Assembly (NCBI GenBank): GCA_005877695.1
Contig: VBOA01000007.1
Span: 136,336-200,335, forward strand
From: Gammaproteobacteria bacterium
GTDB taxonomy: Bacteria; Pseudomonadota; Gammaproteobacteria; Diplorickettsiales; Diplorickettsiaceae
DNA: 64,000 bases
Direction of reading: 5' to 3'
Under the pieces are notes generated by a model. The model did no database searches. It worked only from the letters and a program-made list of their open reading frames with translations, and was not told the DNA's origin. Made by a program: the position numbers and the translations under genes. Position 1 is the stretch's first letter, and each line of letters begins with the position of its first letter. Below, piece after piece: positions 1 through 9,606 of the stretch.

Positions 1-137
1 GCATTACCAACGAACATACCGCGAGTTGGAATTCTTGGATTGTAAGAATAAAAAAATTTTTCGTTGCGAGTTTGATCTTAAAAATATTTGAAAACAGCAT
101 TAAGCTCGTGACATTTTATTTTCTTCCAGCTAAATTT

Positions 138-1910
138 TCAAAAAGGCGTATAACTAAATATGAAGAAAAAACGTAAGCTTTTACCGTTATGTCCGCTTGC
201 TGTTTGAGATTGAACCGGGTTAGTCATGGGTCTTGCCACACTTAATTGTAATCGAAAATCTTTGCTTACTAGTAATCTAAAACCCGCTGATAAAGAAGCA
301 TCGCTGTAAACACTATTTAAAAAGAAGGTAGGCGCGACATTTTTGTTCCAGACCTTGCCAATATCATAACGTGTGAAATATTGTATAGCGCCTATAGGTT
401 TTGGAAAGCTATTATAACGTAGTTCTACACCTCCCATGAGTCCTTGATCGCCAATTATTTCACCTGGATCATAAGCCTGTCCGTAAGGTAGACCACCACC
501 GTAAGGAATCTTTTCAACAGCTGCAACTGGATTAGGGGCATACTGACCCATTGAATCTATTAATATAGAAAATTTTGGGGTTATATTTTGCACGTGTGTG
601 ACATAATAATTAAGCTTGGTATAACCCACATAAGGATTAGGAATGCCTGGAGGCGGTGGTGGAGCGGTATTGGCTCCAAATACATGGATCCCTTGACTCA
701 ATTCAGCTTCCATTCTGTCAAAATATTTGGTTCGGGTGCGTTCATAGATTGCCTTAGCACGTAATGATGGGAGGCGTACAATAGCATCAGGGCTATTAGC
801 GAAGCCGGTATAAGAAGAAGTTTTGCTACGATAATAGCCGAATGCGAAGCGACCCTCTAATTTATTATTGGTTTGTAAAATAAATGGATGATAAAAATAT
901 CCCCCTATTTCTCCTGCTTTTCCTGAAACACTAGAAGGTGGTAAGTTGATACTCGGTTTGATTTGCGTGTAGTTCATATAAATATCCAGATGGTTTCCAT
1001 TTACTCCAATAGGGAAGTTGTGTAATAAATAATAGTATTGTAAAACTTTTGGATCAAATGGCGCAGTTGCTGCCGTTATTATAGTTGAATCGCCTCCTTG
1101 CAATAAGGAATACATATTTGCGGTTAAAAATAAGTTTTGACCGCCTAAATAACGGTTTTGATTATTATTTAACAATGCATTAGGAACAAAACGACGTTGT
1201 TTAATGACAAATGTGAGTGTTTGTGCTTCTGAATTAACAATCTCTGGGCTTTTTTTAAGACTAGCGGTAACACCCGGTAATCGGTTTAATAATAAAATAT
1301 AATGCTGTAGTGTTTTTAACTGTAATGGACGCGATTTTTTTAATTGTTGCGCATAAGCATCAAGATATTTTTCTAAGCCATGAGTTTTACCGATAACATT
1401 AACTTGAACTACATAGGCCTCTAAAATTTCTATATGAACATATCCAGACGATAAATTTTGCTTAGGCAAATTGGCTCGGGTAAGAATATAACCATCCTTT
1501 AAATATTTTAATGTAATTTGATGATTTATCTTTTCTAAATCTTGGTAATTAATTCTTTTATTGAAATAAGGTTGATAAAAGGCTAATAGACTTGCTTGCG
1601 AATAGATAGTTGACCCAGTAATGCATACCGAACGTAACACAAACGGCCTGCGCATACTAGGTGGTACTAAAATGGTTGGAGGAAAAATGGGCTGCGTTGC
1701 TACCCTAGTTATAAAAGCTGGTCCTCTTGCACTGATTTCTTGCTGCATGTTGATCGTATTTTGTAATTGTTGTTGTACTTGTCCTGGAGATAATGAACTT
1801 ACTATCTCTGTTGACGCGTAAGTTGGAAAAATAAACAGTAAAAAATAAATCCAATAATTAAAAAATCGGGTATTTCGAGTTTTTTCTGCTTTGAATGATT
1901 GAGAGTCCAT
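138..1910 (-). CDS. Two-partner secretion outer-membrane transporter (TpsB, ShlB/FhaC/HecB family)
   Basis: Probable outer-membrane pore that exports and activates a large TpsA exoprotein (adhesin or haemolysin). The 590-residue product has an N-terminal hydrophobic signal segment around residues 18-32. A POTRA-type domain follows at about 89-165 (begins PFVLRSVCITG, with YLKDGYI and HIEILEAYV), then a second POTRA-like region to about 235. The long C-terminal part alternates like a beta-barrel, carries the family-like segment GDQGLMGGVELRYN near residue 490, and ends in Phe as outer-membrane proteins do. It lies 79 bp downstream of eda on the same strand, but the two are functionally unrelated. 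Its exoprotein gene would be expected downstream, beyond the left edge. The start ATG at 1910 is the first in frame. Confidence 0.85.
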   Translation of the reverse strand: MDSQSFKAEKTRNTRFFNYWIYFLLFIFPTYASTEIVSSLSPGQVQQQLQNTINMQQEISARGPAFITRVATQPIFPPTILVPPSMRRPFVLRSVCITGSTIYSQASLLAFYQPYFNKRINYQDLEKINHQITLKYLKDGYILTRANLPKQNLSSGYVHIEILEAYVVQVNVIGKTHGLEKYLDAYAQQLKKSRPLQLKTLQHYILLLNRLPGVTASLKKSPEIVNSEAQTLTFVIKQRRFVPNALLNNNQNRYLGGQNLFLTANMYSLLQGGDSTIITAATAPFDPKVLQYYYLLHNFPIGVNGNHLDIYMNYTQIKPSINLPPSSVSGKAGEIGGYFYHPFILQTNNKLEGRFAFGYYRSKTSSYTGFANSPDAIVRLPSLRAKAIYERTRTKYFDRMEAELSQGIHVFGANTAPPPPPGIPNPYVGYTKLNYYVTHVQNITPKFSILIDSMGQYAPNPVAAVEKIPYGGGLPYGQAYDPGEIIGDQGLMGGVELRYNSFPKPIGAIQYFTRYDIGKVWNKNVAPTFFLNSVYSDASLSAGFRLLVSKDFRLQLSVARPMTNPVQSQTASGHNGKSLRFFFIFSYTPF

Positions 1911-1989
1911 ATTTAATTAACTATCCATAAAATAATCTAAGGAAAGTTTAGTAGACCTTAGTAATTAATCAAAGATTTGATTTTTTCTA

Positions 1990-2622
1990 CTACAAAATGG
2001 TTTTTAAAAGTTGCTGCGTGTAGTTCGCGTTGATAGTTATTTCTTCAAATGCTTCTTTAGCAATAAGCTTACGTGGTGCTATCCATGTCCCACCTATACA
2101 AGTGACATATGGGAGGCGAAGGTAGTTAAGAAAATTATCAACGTTCAAGCCACCGGTTGGGCAAAAATGTAAGGGTAAAATTTCGGCAATGGCGCGTAAT
2201 GTTTTAATGCCCCCCATACTTTCAGCGGGATAAAATTTAAGATAATTTAGTTGGAGCTGGTGAGCGAAGAGTGCCTCGCTAACGGTAGCTATACCTGGTA
2301 GGTAAGGAATATTATGCCTTTCGGCTTCAATAAATAAGCTTTTATTTAAGCCAGGGCTAACCGCAAATTTAGCGCCTACGGCTTTTATTTGAGAGAATTG
2401 CTTTGCTTCAACAATCGTACCTGCTCCGACTATTGCTTCTGGAAAAACTGTATTTATTTTCTCGATAGCTGCTAAAGCGCAAGCGGTGCGTAAAGTAATT
2501 TCTAAGACATTAAATCCATATTTGAGCAATATTTCAGCTAAAGGAATTGCATGTTCTACTTTATCGATTACAATAACCGGGATAATGCGATTTTGACCTA
2601 GAATATCAACTAAAGTAAGCAT
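1990..2622 (-). CDS. eda: KDPG aldolase (2-dehydro-3-deoxy-phosphogluconate aldolase)
   Basis: Cleaves 2-keto-3-deoxy-6-phosphogluconate to pyruvate and glyceraldehyde-3-phosphate, the last step of Entner-Doudoroff-type routes. At 210 residues it has the usual family length. Visible features are VLEITLRT (conserved Glu of the active site), GAGTIV, and LKFYPAE containing the Schiff-base Lys. It is divergent from kdgK with a shared 103-bp upstream region, and is the terminal enzyme for the sugar-acid genes on the other strand. No edd (phosphogluconate dehydratase) is seen in this window, so the supply of KDPG here is best explained by KdgK. Confidence 0.93.
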   Translation of the reverse strand: MLTLVDILGQNRIIPVIVIDKVEHAIPLAEILLKYGFNVLEITLRTACALAAIEKINTVFPEAIVGAGTIVEAKQFSQIKAVGAKFAVSPGLNKSLFIEAERHNIPYLPGIATVSEALFAHQLQLNYLKFYPAESMGGIKTLRAIAEILPLHFCPTGGLNVDNFLNYLRLPYVTCIGGTWIAPRKLIAKEAFEEITINANYTQQLLKTIL

Positions 2623-2725
2623 CGATGTCCTATAAAGTTATAAAGCATAATACGTTTCTCTTTTTTCTCAAGCAAATGTTAATAAAGATACCTTTTTTAA
2701 GACTGAAATCTAACTTAAGTTGTTT

Positions 2726-3661
2726 ATGACTAAAAGTAAACAAATTGGTGTGATAGGTGAAGCAATGTTGGAGTTATCCCATCAAACTCCCACAACACTC
2801 GCTCTTTCCTTTGCAGGAGACACCTTAAATTTTGCGATTTATTTATCCCGATTATTACAAAATCAAGCGTTTGATATTCATTATATCACTGCTTTAGGTC
2901 AGGATCCCTATAGCGATCAAATGTTACAGAATTGGCAAACTGAAGGACTGAAAACGGATTTAATTCAGCGCAAGGAGAATAAATTACCCGGCCTCTATTT
3001 AATTCGTACCGATAGTAAAGGAGAAAGAAGCTTCTATTTTTATCGTTCTAATTCCGCAGCACGAGATTTATTTAAAGGAGATAATCGAGTAGATTTATCT
3101 AAGCGGCTGATAAAAATGGATTATTTATATTTTTCAGGAATTAGTTTAGCCATACTCGACGAGCCCAGTCGTCAATATTTAGCTGATATTTTACAAAAAG
3201 CTAAACAATCGGGAGCAAAAATTATTTTTGATACTAATTATCGGGCTTCACTATGGATTAATTTAGATTCCGCCAGAAGGACCTTGCAAACATTTTTGAA
3301 ATACATTGATATTGTTTTACCTACTTTTCTGGATGATCAATTAGTATTTGGTGATGCTACTCCTGAAGCTTGTGTACAACGATTGTTCAAAAATGGCGTG
3401 TCAGAAGTTGTAGTTAAATGTGGTGCTGAACCTGCTTTAGTGGCTACGCCTAAACAGCAACACAGAGTTTCCAGCTGTAAAGTGGATAAGATCATTGATA
3501 CTACTGCAGCTGGAGATTCATTTAATAGTGCTTATTTTGCAGCACGTCTCTTAGGTTTTGATCCATTTAAATCATGCTTATATGGCCATGAACTTGCTGC
3601 AAACGTTATAACGCAAACAGGTGCGCTAATTCCCCGAACAAAAATGCCCAATTTATTTTGA
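2726..3661 (+). CDS. kdgK: 2-keto-3-deoxygluconate kinase (PfkB family)
   Basis: Phosphorylates 2-keto-3-deoxygluconate (KDG) to KDPG, the substrate of Eda. It is a PfkB/ribokinase-fold protein of about 311 residues. The C-terminal signature DTTAAGDSFNSAYFAA (residues ~260-275) holds the anion hole and catalytic Asp, and the N-terminal segment GEAMLELS with ALSFAGDTLNFA is typical of KdgK. An in-frame TTG lies 6 bp upstream, but the ATG at 2726 is the simpler start. It is the first gene of a same-strand series running to 9247, and galM starts 6 bp after its stop. Other PfkB sugar kinases are possible by fold, but the neighbours favour KDG. Confidence 0.88.
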   Translation: MTKSKQIGVIGEAMLELSHQTPTTLALSFAGDTLNFAIYLSRLLQNQAFDIHYITALGQDPYSDQMLQNWQTEGLKTDLIQRKENKLPGLYLIRTDSKGERSFYFYRSNSAARDLFKGDNRVDLSKRLIKMDYLYFSGISLAILDEPSRQYLADILQKAKQSGAKIIFDTNYRASLWINLDSARRTLQTFLKYIDIVLPTFLDDQLVFGDATPEACVQRLFKNGVSEVVVKCGAEPALVATPKQQHRVSSCKVDKIIDTTAAGDSFNSAYFAARLLGFDPFKSCLYGHELAANVITQTGALIPRTKMPNLF

Positions 3662-3667
3662 GGTCAT

Positions 3668-4711
3668 ATGTCAATAATTGTTTGTCGTTCGTCTGAGTTT
3701 GGAAAATTATCTAATGGACAAGTTATTACTCAGTATACATTAAGTAATGAAAAAGGAATGTCTATTAGTATTATAAATTATGGGGCTACTTTAACTTCAG
3801 TACAAGTCCCGGATTCAAACGGCAATCGACACGAATTAACGTTGGGGTTTGATCAGCTTGATGATTATATAAGTCATGAATTTTATTTTGGAGCCACAAT
3901 AGGCCGTGTTGCTAATCGTATTGCTAATGCGCATTTTAATTATCAAAAAAAAGATTATTATTTAAGTAAAAATAAAAATTTTGAACATCATTTACACGGA
4001 GGAGAAAAAGGTTTAGATAAAAGGGTTTGGCGAGCGCATACTACAAGTCAAAAAAACCAAACAAGTGTTAGTTTTTCTTATCTAAGTCCGAATGGTGATC
4101 AAGGATATCCTGGAAATCTTGATATTGAGGTAACTTATTCTTTAACAACAAACAATGAATTAAAGATAAGTTTTCAAGCCAAAACCGATCAAGCCACGCC
4201 TGTTGATTTGACTAACCATGCGTATTGGAATTTGGCAGGAGCGGGAAATGGAACAGTGCTAAATCATGTATTGCAAATTTTTTCTGATTGTTATGTTGTT
4301 ACAGATAAAGATCTACTAGCAACAGGTAAATTAGCAGAAGTTAAAGGAACTCCTTTCGATTTCCGTAAACCTCACTCAATTGGGGAACGGATTCAAGATA
4401 TAGCTATTGGTGGTTATGATCTTTGTTATGTATTACCCCCTTTAAGGAATCATCAGCCCCAATTTGTTGCAAGAATTAATGAACCAATCAGTGGACGTAG
4501 TCTTGAAGTGTTTACTACGCAACCAGGTTTACAATTTTATACGAGTAATACCTTAAGAGATTATTTGATTAGTTCAGGCTTGCACACACATCGCAATGGT
4601 GCTTTTTGTATGGAAACTCAAAATCTTCCAGGCGCTGTTAAATATCCTGAATTTCCGTCTCCTTTTTTATTATCCGGTAATAATTATCAACATGAAACGA
4701 TCTATCGCTGA
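3668..4711 (+). CDS. galM: Aldose 1-epimerase (mutarotase)
   Basis: Interconverts alpha and beta anomers of free aldohexoses and so prepares substrate for a sugar dehydrogenase. At 347 residues it has the normal length. Seen are GRVANRIANA near residue 80, NHAYWNLAG with the catalytic His, and FCMETQNLPGA with the catalytic Glu near the C-terminus. A good ribosome binding site (GAGGT) sits just before the ATG. It follows kdgK by 6 bp, and its 3' end is close to or overlaps the start of the lactonase gene, so the genes are translationally linked. Confidence 0.92.
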   Translation: MSIIVCRSSEFGKLSNGQVITQYTLSNEKGMSISIINYGATLTSVQVPDSNGNRHELTLGFDQLDDYISHEFYFGATIGRVANRIANAHFNYQKKDYYLSKNKNFEHHLHGGEKGLDKRVWRAHTTSQKNQTSVSFSYLSPNGDQGYPGNLDIEVTYSLTTNNELKISFQAKTDQATPVDLTNHAYWNLAGAGNGTVLNHVLQIFSDCYVVTDKDLLATGKLAEVKGTPFDFRKPHSIGERIQDIAIGGYDLCYVLPPLRNHQPQFVARINEPISGRSLEVFTTQPGLQFYTSNTLRDYLISSGLHTHRNGAFCMETQNLPGAVKYPEFPSPFLLSGNNYQHETIYR

Positions 4712-4724
4712 TTTGGTAAAATGT

Positions 4725-5588
4725 ATGAATATTAATGTAGTATGTAAACAGATTATGGTATTAGGTGAAGGACCACTTTGGCATCCCATAGAAAGATGCT
4801 TGTATTGGGTTGATATCGCAGCTGCGACTTTATATCGTTTAAATCAGGATAAAAGTGTGGATAAATTCGCTATGCCTAGCGAAATTGGTTCCATTGTATG
4901 GCGAGCTAAAGGAGGTTTAGTGGCTGCTTTAAGCGATCGTTTTGTGACTATTGATACTATTACGGGTATAACGCAAAATGTTGCCTTACCTCTACAAGGA
5001 ACAAGAAATATCATGTTTAACGATGGGAAATGTGACAGGCAAGGAAGATTTTGGGCGGGTACAAAAGATATTGCAGAACAACAACCTTTAGGTGCTTTGT
5101 ATTGTTTGAATAATGGCGATGTAACAAAAATGCTAAGCGGATTTACAGTAAGTAATGGAATTGCATGGAATTTAGATAACAGTCTAATGTATATTTGTGA
5201 TTCTCCTGCTCGTCAGATTTATCAATATAAATTTGATCCCAAGAATGGAAGTTTGGGTAAAATGCAGGTTTTTGCACAAATTTCCAAAGAAGAAGGCTTT
5301 CCTGATGGGCTCACCGTCGATAGTGAAGGTTATCTTTGGAGTTGTCATTGGGATGGTTGGCAAATTACGCGGTACACCCCAACCGGTGAAATAGATAGTA
5401 TTATTCCTATGCCTATTCCGAGGCCTACAAGTTGTTGTTTTGGGGGACCCGATTTTACAACTTTATATATTACATCTGCTTCTATAAATTTAAACGCAGC
5501 CCAGCTCACTGATGCTCCTCAATCTGGAATGCTTTTTGCTATAGAAACAGGTATTAAGGGGTTGCCCGAGCCTTCTTATTTAGCTTGA
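4725..5588 (+). CDS. SMP-30/gluconolactonase-family sugar lactonase
   Basis: Likely hydrolyses the aldonolactone made by a sugar dehydrogenase to the free aldonic acid. The product has the SMP-30/regucalcin beta-propeller hallmarks LGEGPLWHP with a metal-binding Glu near the N-terminus, LYWVDI, FNDGKCDRQGRFWAGT, SNGIAW, ICDSPARQIY and FPDGLTVDSEGYLW (metal-binding Asp). An in-frame ATG at 4692 would overlap galM by 20 bp and open reading continues to 4596, but the family normally starts about ten residues before the GEGP motif, so ATG 4725 is preferred (about 287 residues). The exact substrate (glucono-, mannono- or other lactone) cannot be read from sequence. Confidence 0.87.
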   Translation: MNINVVCKQIMVLGEGPLWHPIERCLYWVDIAAATLYRLNQDKSVDKFAMPSEIGSIVWRAKGGLVAALSDRFVTIDTITGITQNVALPLQGTRNIMFNDGKCDRQGRFWAGTKDIAEQQPLGALYCLNNGDVTKMLSGFTVSNGIAWNLDNSLMYICDSPARQIYQYKFDPKNGSLGKMQVFAQISKEEGFPDGLTVDSEGYLWSCHWDGWQITRYTPTGEIDSIIPMPIPRPTSCCFGGPDFTTLYITSASINLNAAQLTDAPQSGMLFAIETGIKGLPEPSYLA

Positions 5589-5741
5589 TGGAAAAAATAA
5601 CCCTGAAATTGATTACTAATATCTTAAATTCACTAACAATTCCCTGAATATTATGTTGAACTTTCAAAGGTCTTGACTTGCTTTTAGCTGTGATAGAGGT
5701 AAAGTAACCCTAAATAAATGCCATAAAAGAGATTATTTTTT

Positions 5742-7172
5742 ATGATAAAAGTATCAAACCCAAATTGGTTGGTTTATACCATTTCGGGATTTGCAGCTTT
5801 AGCAGGATTGTTGTTTGGTTACGATACTGGAATTATTTCCGGTGCTATTTTATTTATTAAGAAAGATTTTTTCTTAACTAATTTTCAAATTGAAATGGTT
5901 GTTAGCGCCGTTTTATTCGGTGCTTTGATAGGTTCGGGTGTTAGTGGTCGGGTGAGTGATTTATTCGGCCGACGTAAAGTACTGGTTTTTACCGCACTCA
6001 CATTTATTGTTGGCTCTTTGATCACAGCATTTTCGCCCGATCTAGTTACTTTAGTTACCGGTCGAATAATACTGGGTGTAGCTATAGGTGTTGGATCTTT
6101 TACTGCTCCCCTTTATCTTGCAGAGATTGCTCCAAAACGAATTCGAGGTATGTTAGTTTCCTTGAATCAATTAGCAATTACAATCGGTATTGTTTTCTCC
6201 TATTTAATTAATTATTACTTTTCAGTTACAGGACAGTGGCCTTGGATGTTAGGATTAGGTGTTGTTCCAGCTATCATTTTATTATTAGGGACTATCTTTT
6301 TGCCAGAAAGTCCACGCTGGATGATTCTAAAAGGTTGGGATGAAAAGGCCCGTACCGTTTTGCAAAGTTTGCGTCATGGTGAAAACATTAATAATGAATT
6401 TGACGAAATCCATCAAACTGTAGAAATTGAAAAGGGAACTCATCGTCTTTTACTAGCGAAATGGTTGCGCCCTATCCTTTTTATTAGTTTAGGTTTAAGT
6501 TTTTTTCAGCAAGTTACAGGGATCAATGCCATTATTTACTATGCGCCTACTATTTTACAAATGTCTGGTTTTAAATACGCTAGCAATGCCATTTTAGCAA
6601 CGGTAGGTATTGGTGTAATCAATGTTTTATTTACCATTATTGCCTTACCTCTCATTGATCGTTGGGGTCGCCGACCTTTATTGCTTTATGGTCTTTTAGG
6701 AATGTTTATTAGTTTAGTTATTTTGGGGGCAGCTTTTTACTTTCCTGCATTTACATCGTTACGTTGGGTAGCTATAGCGAGTATGGTTATTTACATTGCC
6801 AGTTTTGCTATGAGTTTGGGGCCCATTATGTGGTTAATTATTTCAGAAATTTTCCCATTAAATATTCGAGGTGTAGGTGCTAGTTTAGCTATTTCAGCAA
6901 GTTGGGGATTCAACATGATGGTATCAATGACATTTTTGACCTTTGTTCAATTTATCGGTACTAGTCATACCTTTTGGTTATATGGACTTCTATGTGTGTT
7001 AGCTTGGATTTTTGTTTACTTTATTGTTCCAGAAACTAAAAATTGTTCCTTAGAACATATTGAAAGCAATTTACGTTTAGGGCGACCAAGCCGTGAATTA
7101 GGTGCTCCATTACACTTCTCTTCATTATTTTCAGTATTAAAAAAGCCTTTTATTTTTTTCCTTACAAAATAA
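5742..7172 (+). CDS. Sugar:proton symporter, MFS sugar-porter family (XylE/GalP/AraE-like)
   Basis: Inner-membrane importer of a free monosaccharide, with 476 residues and about twelve membrane segments. Sugar-porter motifs are present: GRVSDLFGRRKV between helices 2 and 3, LPESPRWMI at the end of helix 6, QQVTGINAIIYYAPTI in helix 7, DRWGRRPLLL between helices 8 and 9, and PETK near the end. It sits between the lactonase and SDR genes after a 153-bp gap, which could hold its own promoter although I could not identify convincing hexamers. Its position indicates it feeds the sugar-acid pathway. Specificity (mannose, glucose, galactose, pentose) is undetermined. Confidence 0.92.
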   Translation: MIKVSNPNWLVYTISGFAALAGLLFGYDTGIISGAILFIKKDFFLTNFQIEMVVSAVLFGALIGSGVSGRVSDLFGRRKVLVFTALTFIVGSLITAFSPDLVTLVTGRIILGVAIGVGSFTAPLYLAEIAPKRIRGMLVSLNQLAITIGIVFSYLINYYFSVTGQWPWMLGLGVVPAIILLLGTIFLPESPRWMILKGWDEKARTVLQSLRHGENINNEFDEIHQTVEIEKGTHRLLLAKWLRPILFISLGLSFFQQVTGINAIIYYAPTILQMSGFKYASNAILATVGIGVINVLFTIIALPLIDRWGRRPLLLYGLLGMFISLVILGAAFYFPAFTSLRWVAIASMVIYIASFAMSLGPIMWLIISEIFPLNIRGVGASLAISASWGFNMMVSMTFLTFVQFIGTSHTFWLYGLLCVLAWIFVYFIVPETKNCSLEHIESNLRLGRPSRELGAPLHFSSLFSVLKKPFIFFLTK

Positions 7173-7192
7173 CGTGTTACTAGAGAATTTAG

Positions 7193-7981
7193 ATGATGTT
7201 AAAAAATAAAGTTATTCTGATTACAGGATCTACTAATGGTATTGGCGCTGCAACTGCTCGGCGTTGTATCGCTGAAGGTGCTAAAGTCATGATCCATGGC
7301 CGTAAGGAAGAATGCGCTAAAAAATTAGTTCAAGAGCTGGGCGCTGCAAGCAGCTATTTACTCGCTGATTTAATGGATGAAAACTCCTATGTATATTTAA
7401 TAGCCCAGACAGTAAAAAAATTTGGCCGTTTAGATGGTCTAGTAAATAATGCAGGTATTTATCCAAGAAATAATATCGATTCTGCTAATCTGGATCTTTG
7501 TGAAAAGATTATGCGGGTTAATTTCTATGCGCCATTACTTTTATGTAAAGCGGCTGTAGAAGTTTTTCGTAAACAGAAAACAGCTGGAACTATCGTAAAT
7601 ATTGGTTCTATGAATGCCTACACCGGCCAGCCTGATCTTTTGATTTATTCTGCTTCAAAAGGCGCGCTCATGACGATGACGCGTAATTTAGCCGATAGTT
7701 TAGGGTCAGAACTGATTCGAGTTAATCAACTCAATGTGGGTTGGACTCCAACTGAGAATGAAATTTGTTTAAAAATGTCTGAGGGCTTACCTGAAAATTG
7801 GCAGGAAAGAATCCCCAAAAAATATGCGCCCAGTGGTCGTTTATTAACACCAGATAATGTTGCTTCTCATATAGTCTTTTGGCTTGCAGATCAGTCATTG
7901 CCAGTTAGTGGGGCTGTATATGAAGTTGAACAATATCCAATTATTGGCCGTAACCGTTTGAATGATTTGATCATTCAATAA
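7193..7981 (+). CDS. Short-chain dehydrogenase/reductase, candidate aldose dehydrogenase
   Basis: Classical SDR oxidoreductase of 262 residues. The cofactor motif TGSTNGIG lies near residue 12, NNAG near 87, and the catalytic set is Ser (NIGSMNA) with YSASKGA (Tyr, Lys). R35 and K37 follow the second strand (HGRKEE), which hints at NADP preference, but this is inference. Given galM, a lactonase and ManD beside it, the likely job is oxidation of an aldohexose to its lactone; a sugar-acid reductase is the main alternative. It starts 20 bp after the transporter. Two ATGs are adjacent (7193 and 7196). Confidence 0.85.
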   Translation: MMLKNKVILITGSTNGIGAATARRCIAEGAKVMIHGRKEECAKKLVQELGAASSYLLADLMDENSYVYLIAQTVKKFGRLDGLVNNAGIYPRNNIDSANLDLCEKIMRVNFYAPLLLCKAAVEVFRKQKTAGTIVNIGSMNAYTGQPDLLIYSASKGALMTMTRNLADSLGSELIRVNQLNVGWTPTENEICLKMSEGLPENWQERIPKKYAPSGRLLTPDNVASHIVFWLADQSLPVSGAVYEVEQYPIIGRNRLNDLIIQ

Positions 7982-8041
7982 GTTAAAGTTGGAGTTATTG
8001 CGATAAAAAATATATAACTAAGTCTCACTGAGGTTTCCTTT

Positions 8042-9247
8042 ATGAAAATTCAAGATGCAAAGGTATTCTTAACTTGTCCTGATCGTAATTTTGTGACACT
8101 AAAAATAATTACCGATGAAGGGGTATATGGTGTTGGTGATGCAACTTTAAATGGAAGAGAATTAGCGGTTAAAGCCTATTTAGAAGATCTGATTCCTTGT
8201 TTGCTAGATCGAGATCCTGCACAAATTGAAGACATATGGCAGTTTTTTTATCGAGGTGCTTATTGGCGCCGTGGCCCCGTTACCTTGGCCGCAATTGCAG
8301 CTATCGATATGGCTTTATGGGATATTAAAGGAAAAGTATTAAATACGCCCGTTTATAATTTATTAGGTGGAAAAAGCCGGCAGGGAGTAATGGTATATGG
8401 TCATGCAAATGGGGAGGATATTGCTGATACCATTATACAAGTTGGGAAATATATTGATCTGGGTTATTTAGCGGTACGCGCACAAACAGGCGTGCCTGGT
8501 TTACCGAATAGTTATGGTGTTTCTAAAGATAAAATGTATTATGAACCTGCTAGCAAAGGTTTACCTGCAGAATGTGTTTGGTCTACGGAAAAATATCTTA
8601 ATTATATTCCAAATTTATTTAAAGAATTACGTAAAACTTATGGTGACGAACCTCACTTTCTTCATGATGCTCACCATCGTTTAACACCCATAGAGGCCGC
8701 TCGTTTAGGCAAAGAGCTTGAGCCTTATCACTTGTTTTGGTTAGAAGATACAGTACCCGCAGAATTACAAGAAGGGTTTCGAATTATACGTCAACATACA
8801 ACAACTCCTCTTGCAGTAGGTGAAGTTTTTAATACGATTTGGGATACACATATTCTTTTCACTGAACAATTGATAGATTACATTCGTATGTCTGTTGTGC
8901 ATGGTGGCGGAATTTCACATTTGAAAAAAATTGCAGCCATGGCTGAAGTTTATCATGTGAAAACAGGATGTCATGGACCAACTGATGTATCGCCCATTAC
9001 GATGGCGGCTGCTTTACATTTCGATATTTCTATTAATAATTTTGGCATACAGGAATATATGCGCCACACCGAAAAAACTAATGATGTGTTTCCACATCAT
9101 TATAGTTTTGAAAAAGGTTATTTATATCCCAGTGAGCAACCAGGTTTAGGTATTGACTTTAATGAGAAATTAGCAGAAAAATATCCCTATGAGCGTGCGT
9201 ACCTGCCCATTAATAGAAAATTAGATGGCACATTATTTAATTGGTAA
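8042..9247 (+). CDS. D-mannonate dehydratase-family enzyme (ManD/RspA, enolase superfamily)
   Basis: Dehydrates D-mannonate (in some family members also or only D-gluconate) to KDG, the substrate of KdgK. The 401-residue length matches the ManD subgroup. The N-terminal capping domain is followed by a barrel with the metal-ligand series DAHH (Asp and active-site His), WLEDTVP (Glu) and VGEVFN (Glu), and then [10 protein letters not shown]. It ends the sugar-acid gene series, 5 bp from a convergent small gene. The family also contains catalytically weak members (RspA), so activity needs testing, but the gene context strongly supports a catabolic role. Confidence 0.88.
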   Translation: MKIQDAKVFLTCPDRNFVTLKIITDEGVYGVGDATLNGRELAVKAYLEDLIPCLLDRDPAQIEDIWQFFYRGAYWRRGPVTLAAIAAIDMALWDIKGKVLNTPVYNLLGGKSRQGVMVYGHANGEDIADTIIQVGKYIDLGYLAVRAQTGVPGLPNSYGVSKDKMYYEPASKGLPAECVWSTEKYLNYIPNLFKELRKTYGDEPHFLHDAHHRLTPIEAARLGKELEPYHLFWLEDTVPAELQEGFRIIRQHTTTPLAVGEVFNTIWDTHILFTEQLIDYIRMSVVHGGGISHLKKIAAMAEVYHVKTGCHGPTDVSPITMAAALHFDISINNFGIQEYMRHTEKTNDVFPHHYSFEKGYLYPSEQPGLGIDFNEKLAEKYPYERAYLPINRKLDGTLFNW

Positions 9248-9252
9248 AAATT

Positions 9253-9498
9253 TTACCTAAAGTTTTTATACATTCTTATCAAGCTAATTAAAGTCCATAG
9301 TGTTGTAAAAACGAAAAGATCTAGTTGCATAGGTTGGAAAGTGACATAAACAACTAATCCAGCACCTAGCATATTGATAAAATTATAAAGAAACCCTTTT
9401 ATTTTCATCCAATTTGTTTGTTGAAAAATATAGGCGACAAAGATAAGTGAAAGTCCAGTAAGAAAGAAAAAATGTTTAGATAAAGTGATAGAGGCCAT
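9253..9498 (-). CDS. Small membrane protein resembling the CBU_0592 family
   Basis: A protein of about 81 residues with two or three hydrophobic segments and the pattern FLYNFINMLGAGLVVYV then LWTLISLIRMYK. This resembles the short CBU_0592-like membrane proteins of Coxiella and relatives, whose function is unknown. The start at 9498 is chosen because an AGG lies seven bases upstream and the extra 11 residues from an upstream ATG (9531) look non-coding. It is convergent with the ManD gene and lies just downstream of the htpG terminator on the same strand. Confidence 0.6.
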   Translation of the reverse strand: MASITLSKHFFFLTGLSLIFVAYIFQQTNWMKIKGFLYNFINMLGAGLVVYVTFQPMQLDLFVFTTLWTLISLIRMYKNFR

Positions 9499-9606
9499 AA
9501 AAAACCTAAATGTTGTTATTTTTATATGCAAACAAACGGGCGTATTATTTTACGATAATTTAGAATGGAATGTCTATGGAAAGTTTTTTGGTTGAATAGT
9601 TGTTAA

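Noticed and set aside
1..100. Open minus-strand reading from an ATG at 100 to the left edge, possibly the exoprotein partner of TpsB
   Set aside because: Only 33 codons are visible, there is no good ribosome binding site, and no TPS-domain pattern is recognisable.
1621..1821. Cys-rich 66-residue plus-strand ORF
   Set aside because: It lies entirely inside the TpsB gene on the other strand; its composition is the antisense of that coding sequence.
5640..5741. Promoter for the sugar transporter starting with TTGACT at 5673
   Set aside because: No acceptable -10 hexamer occurs 16-18 bases downstream.
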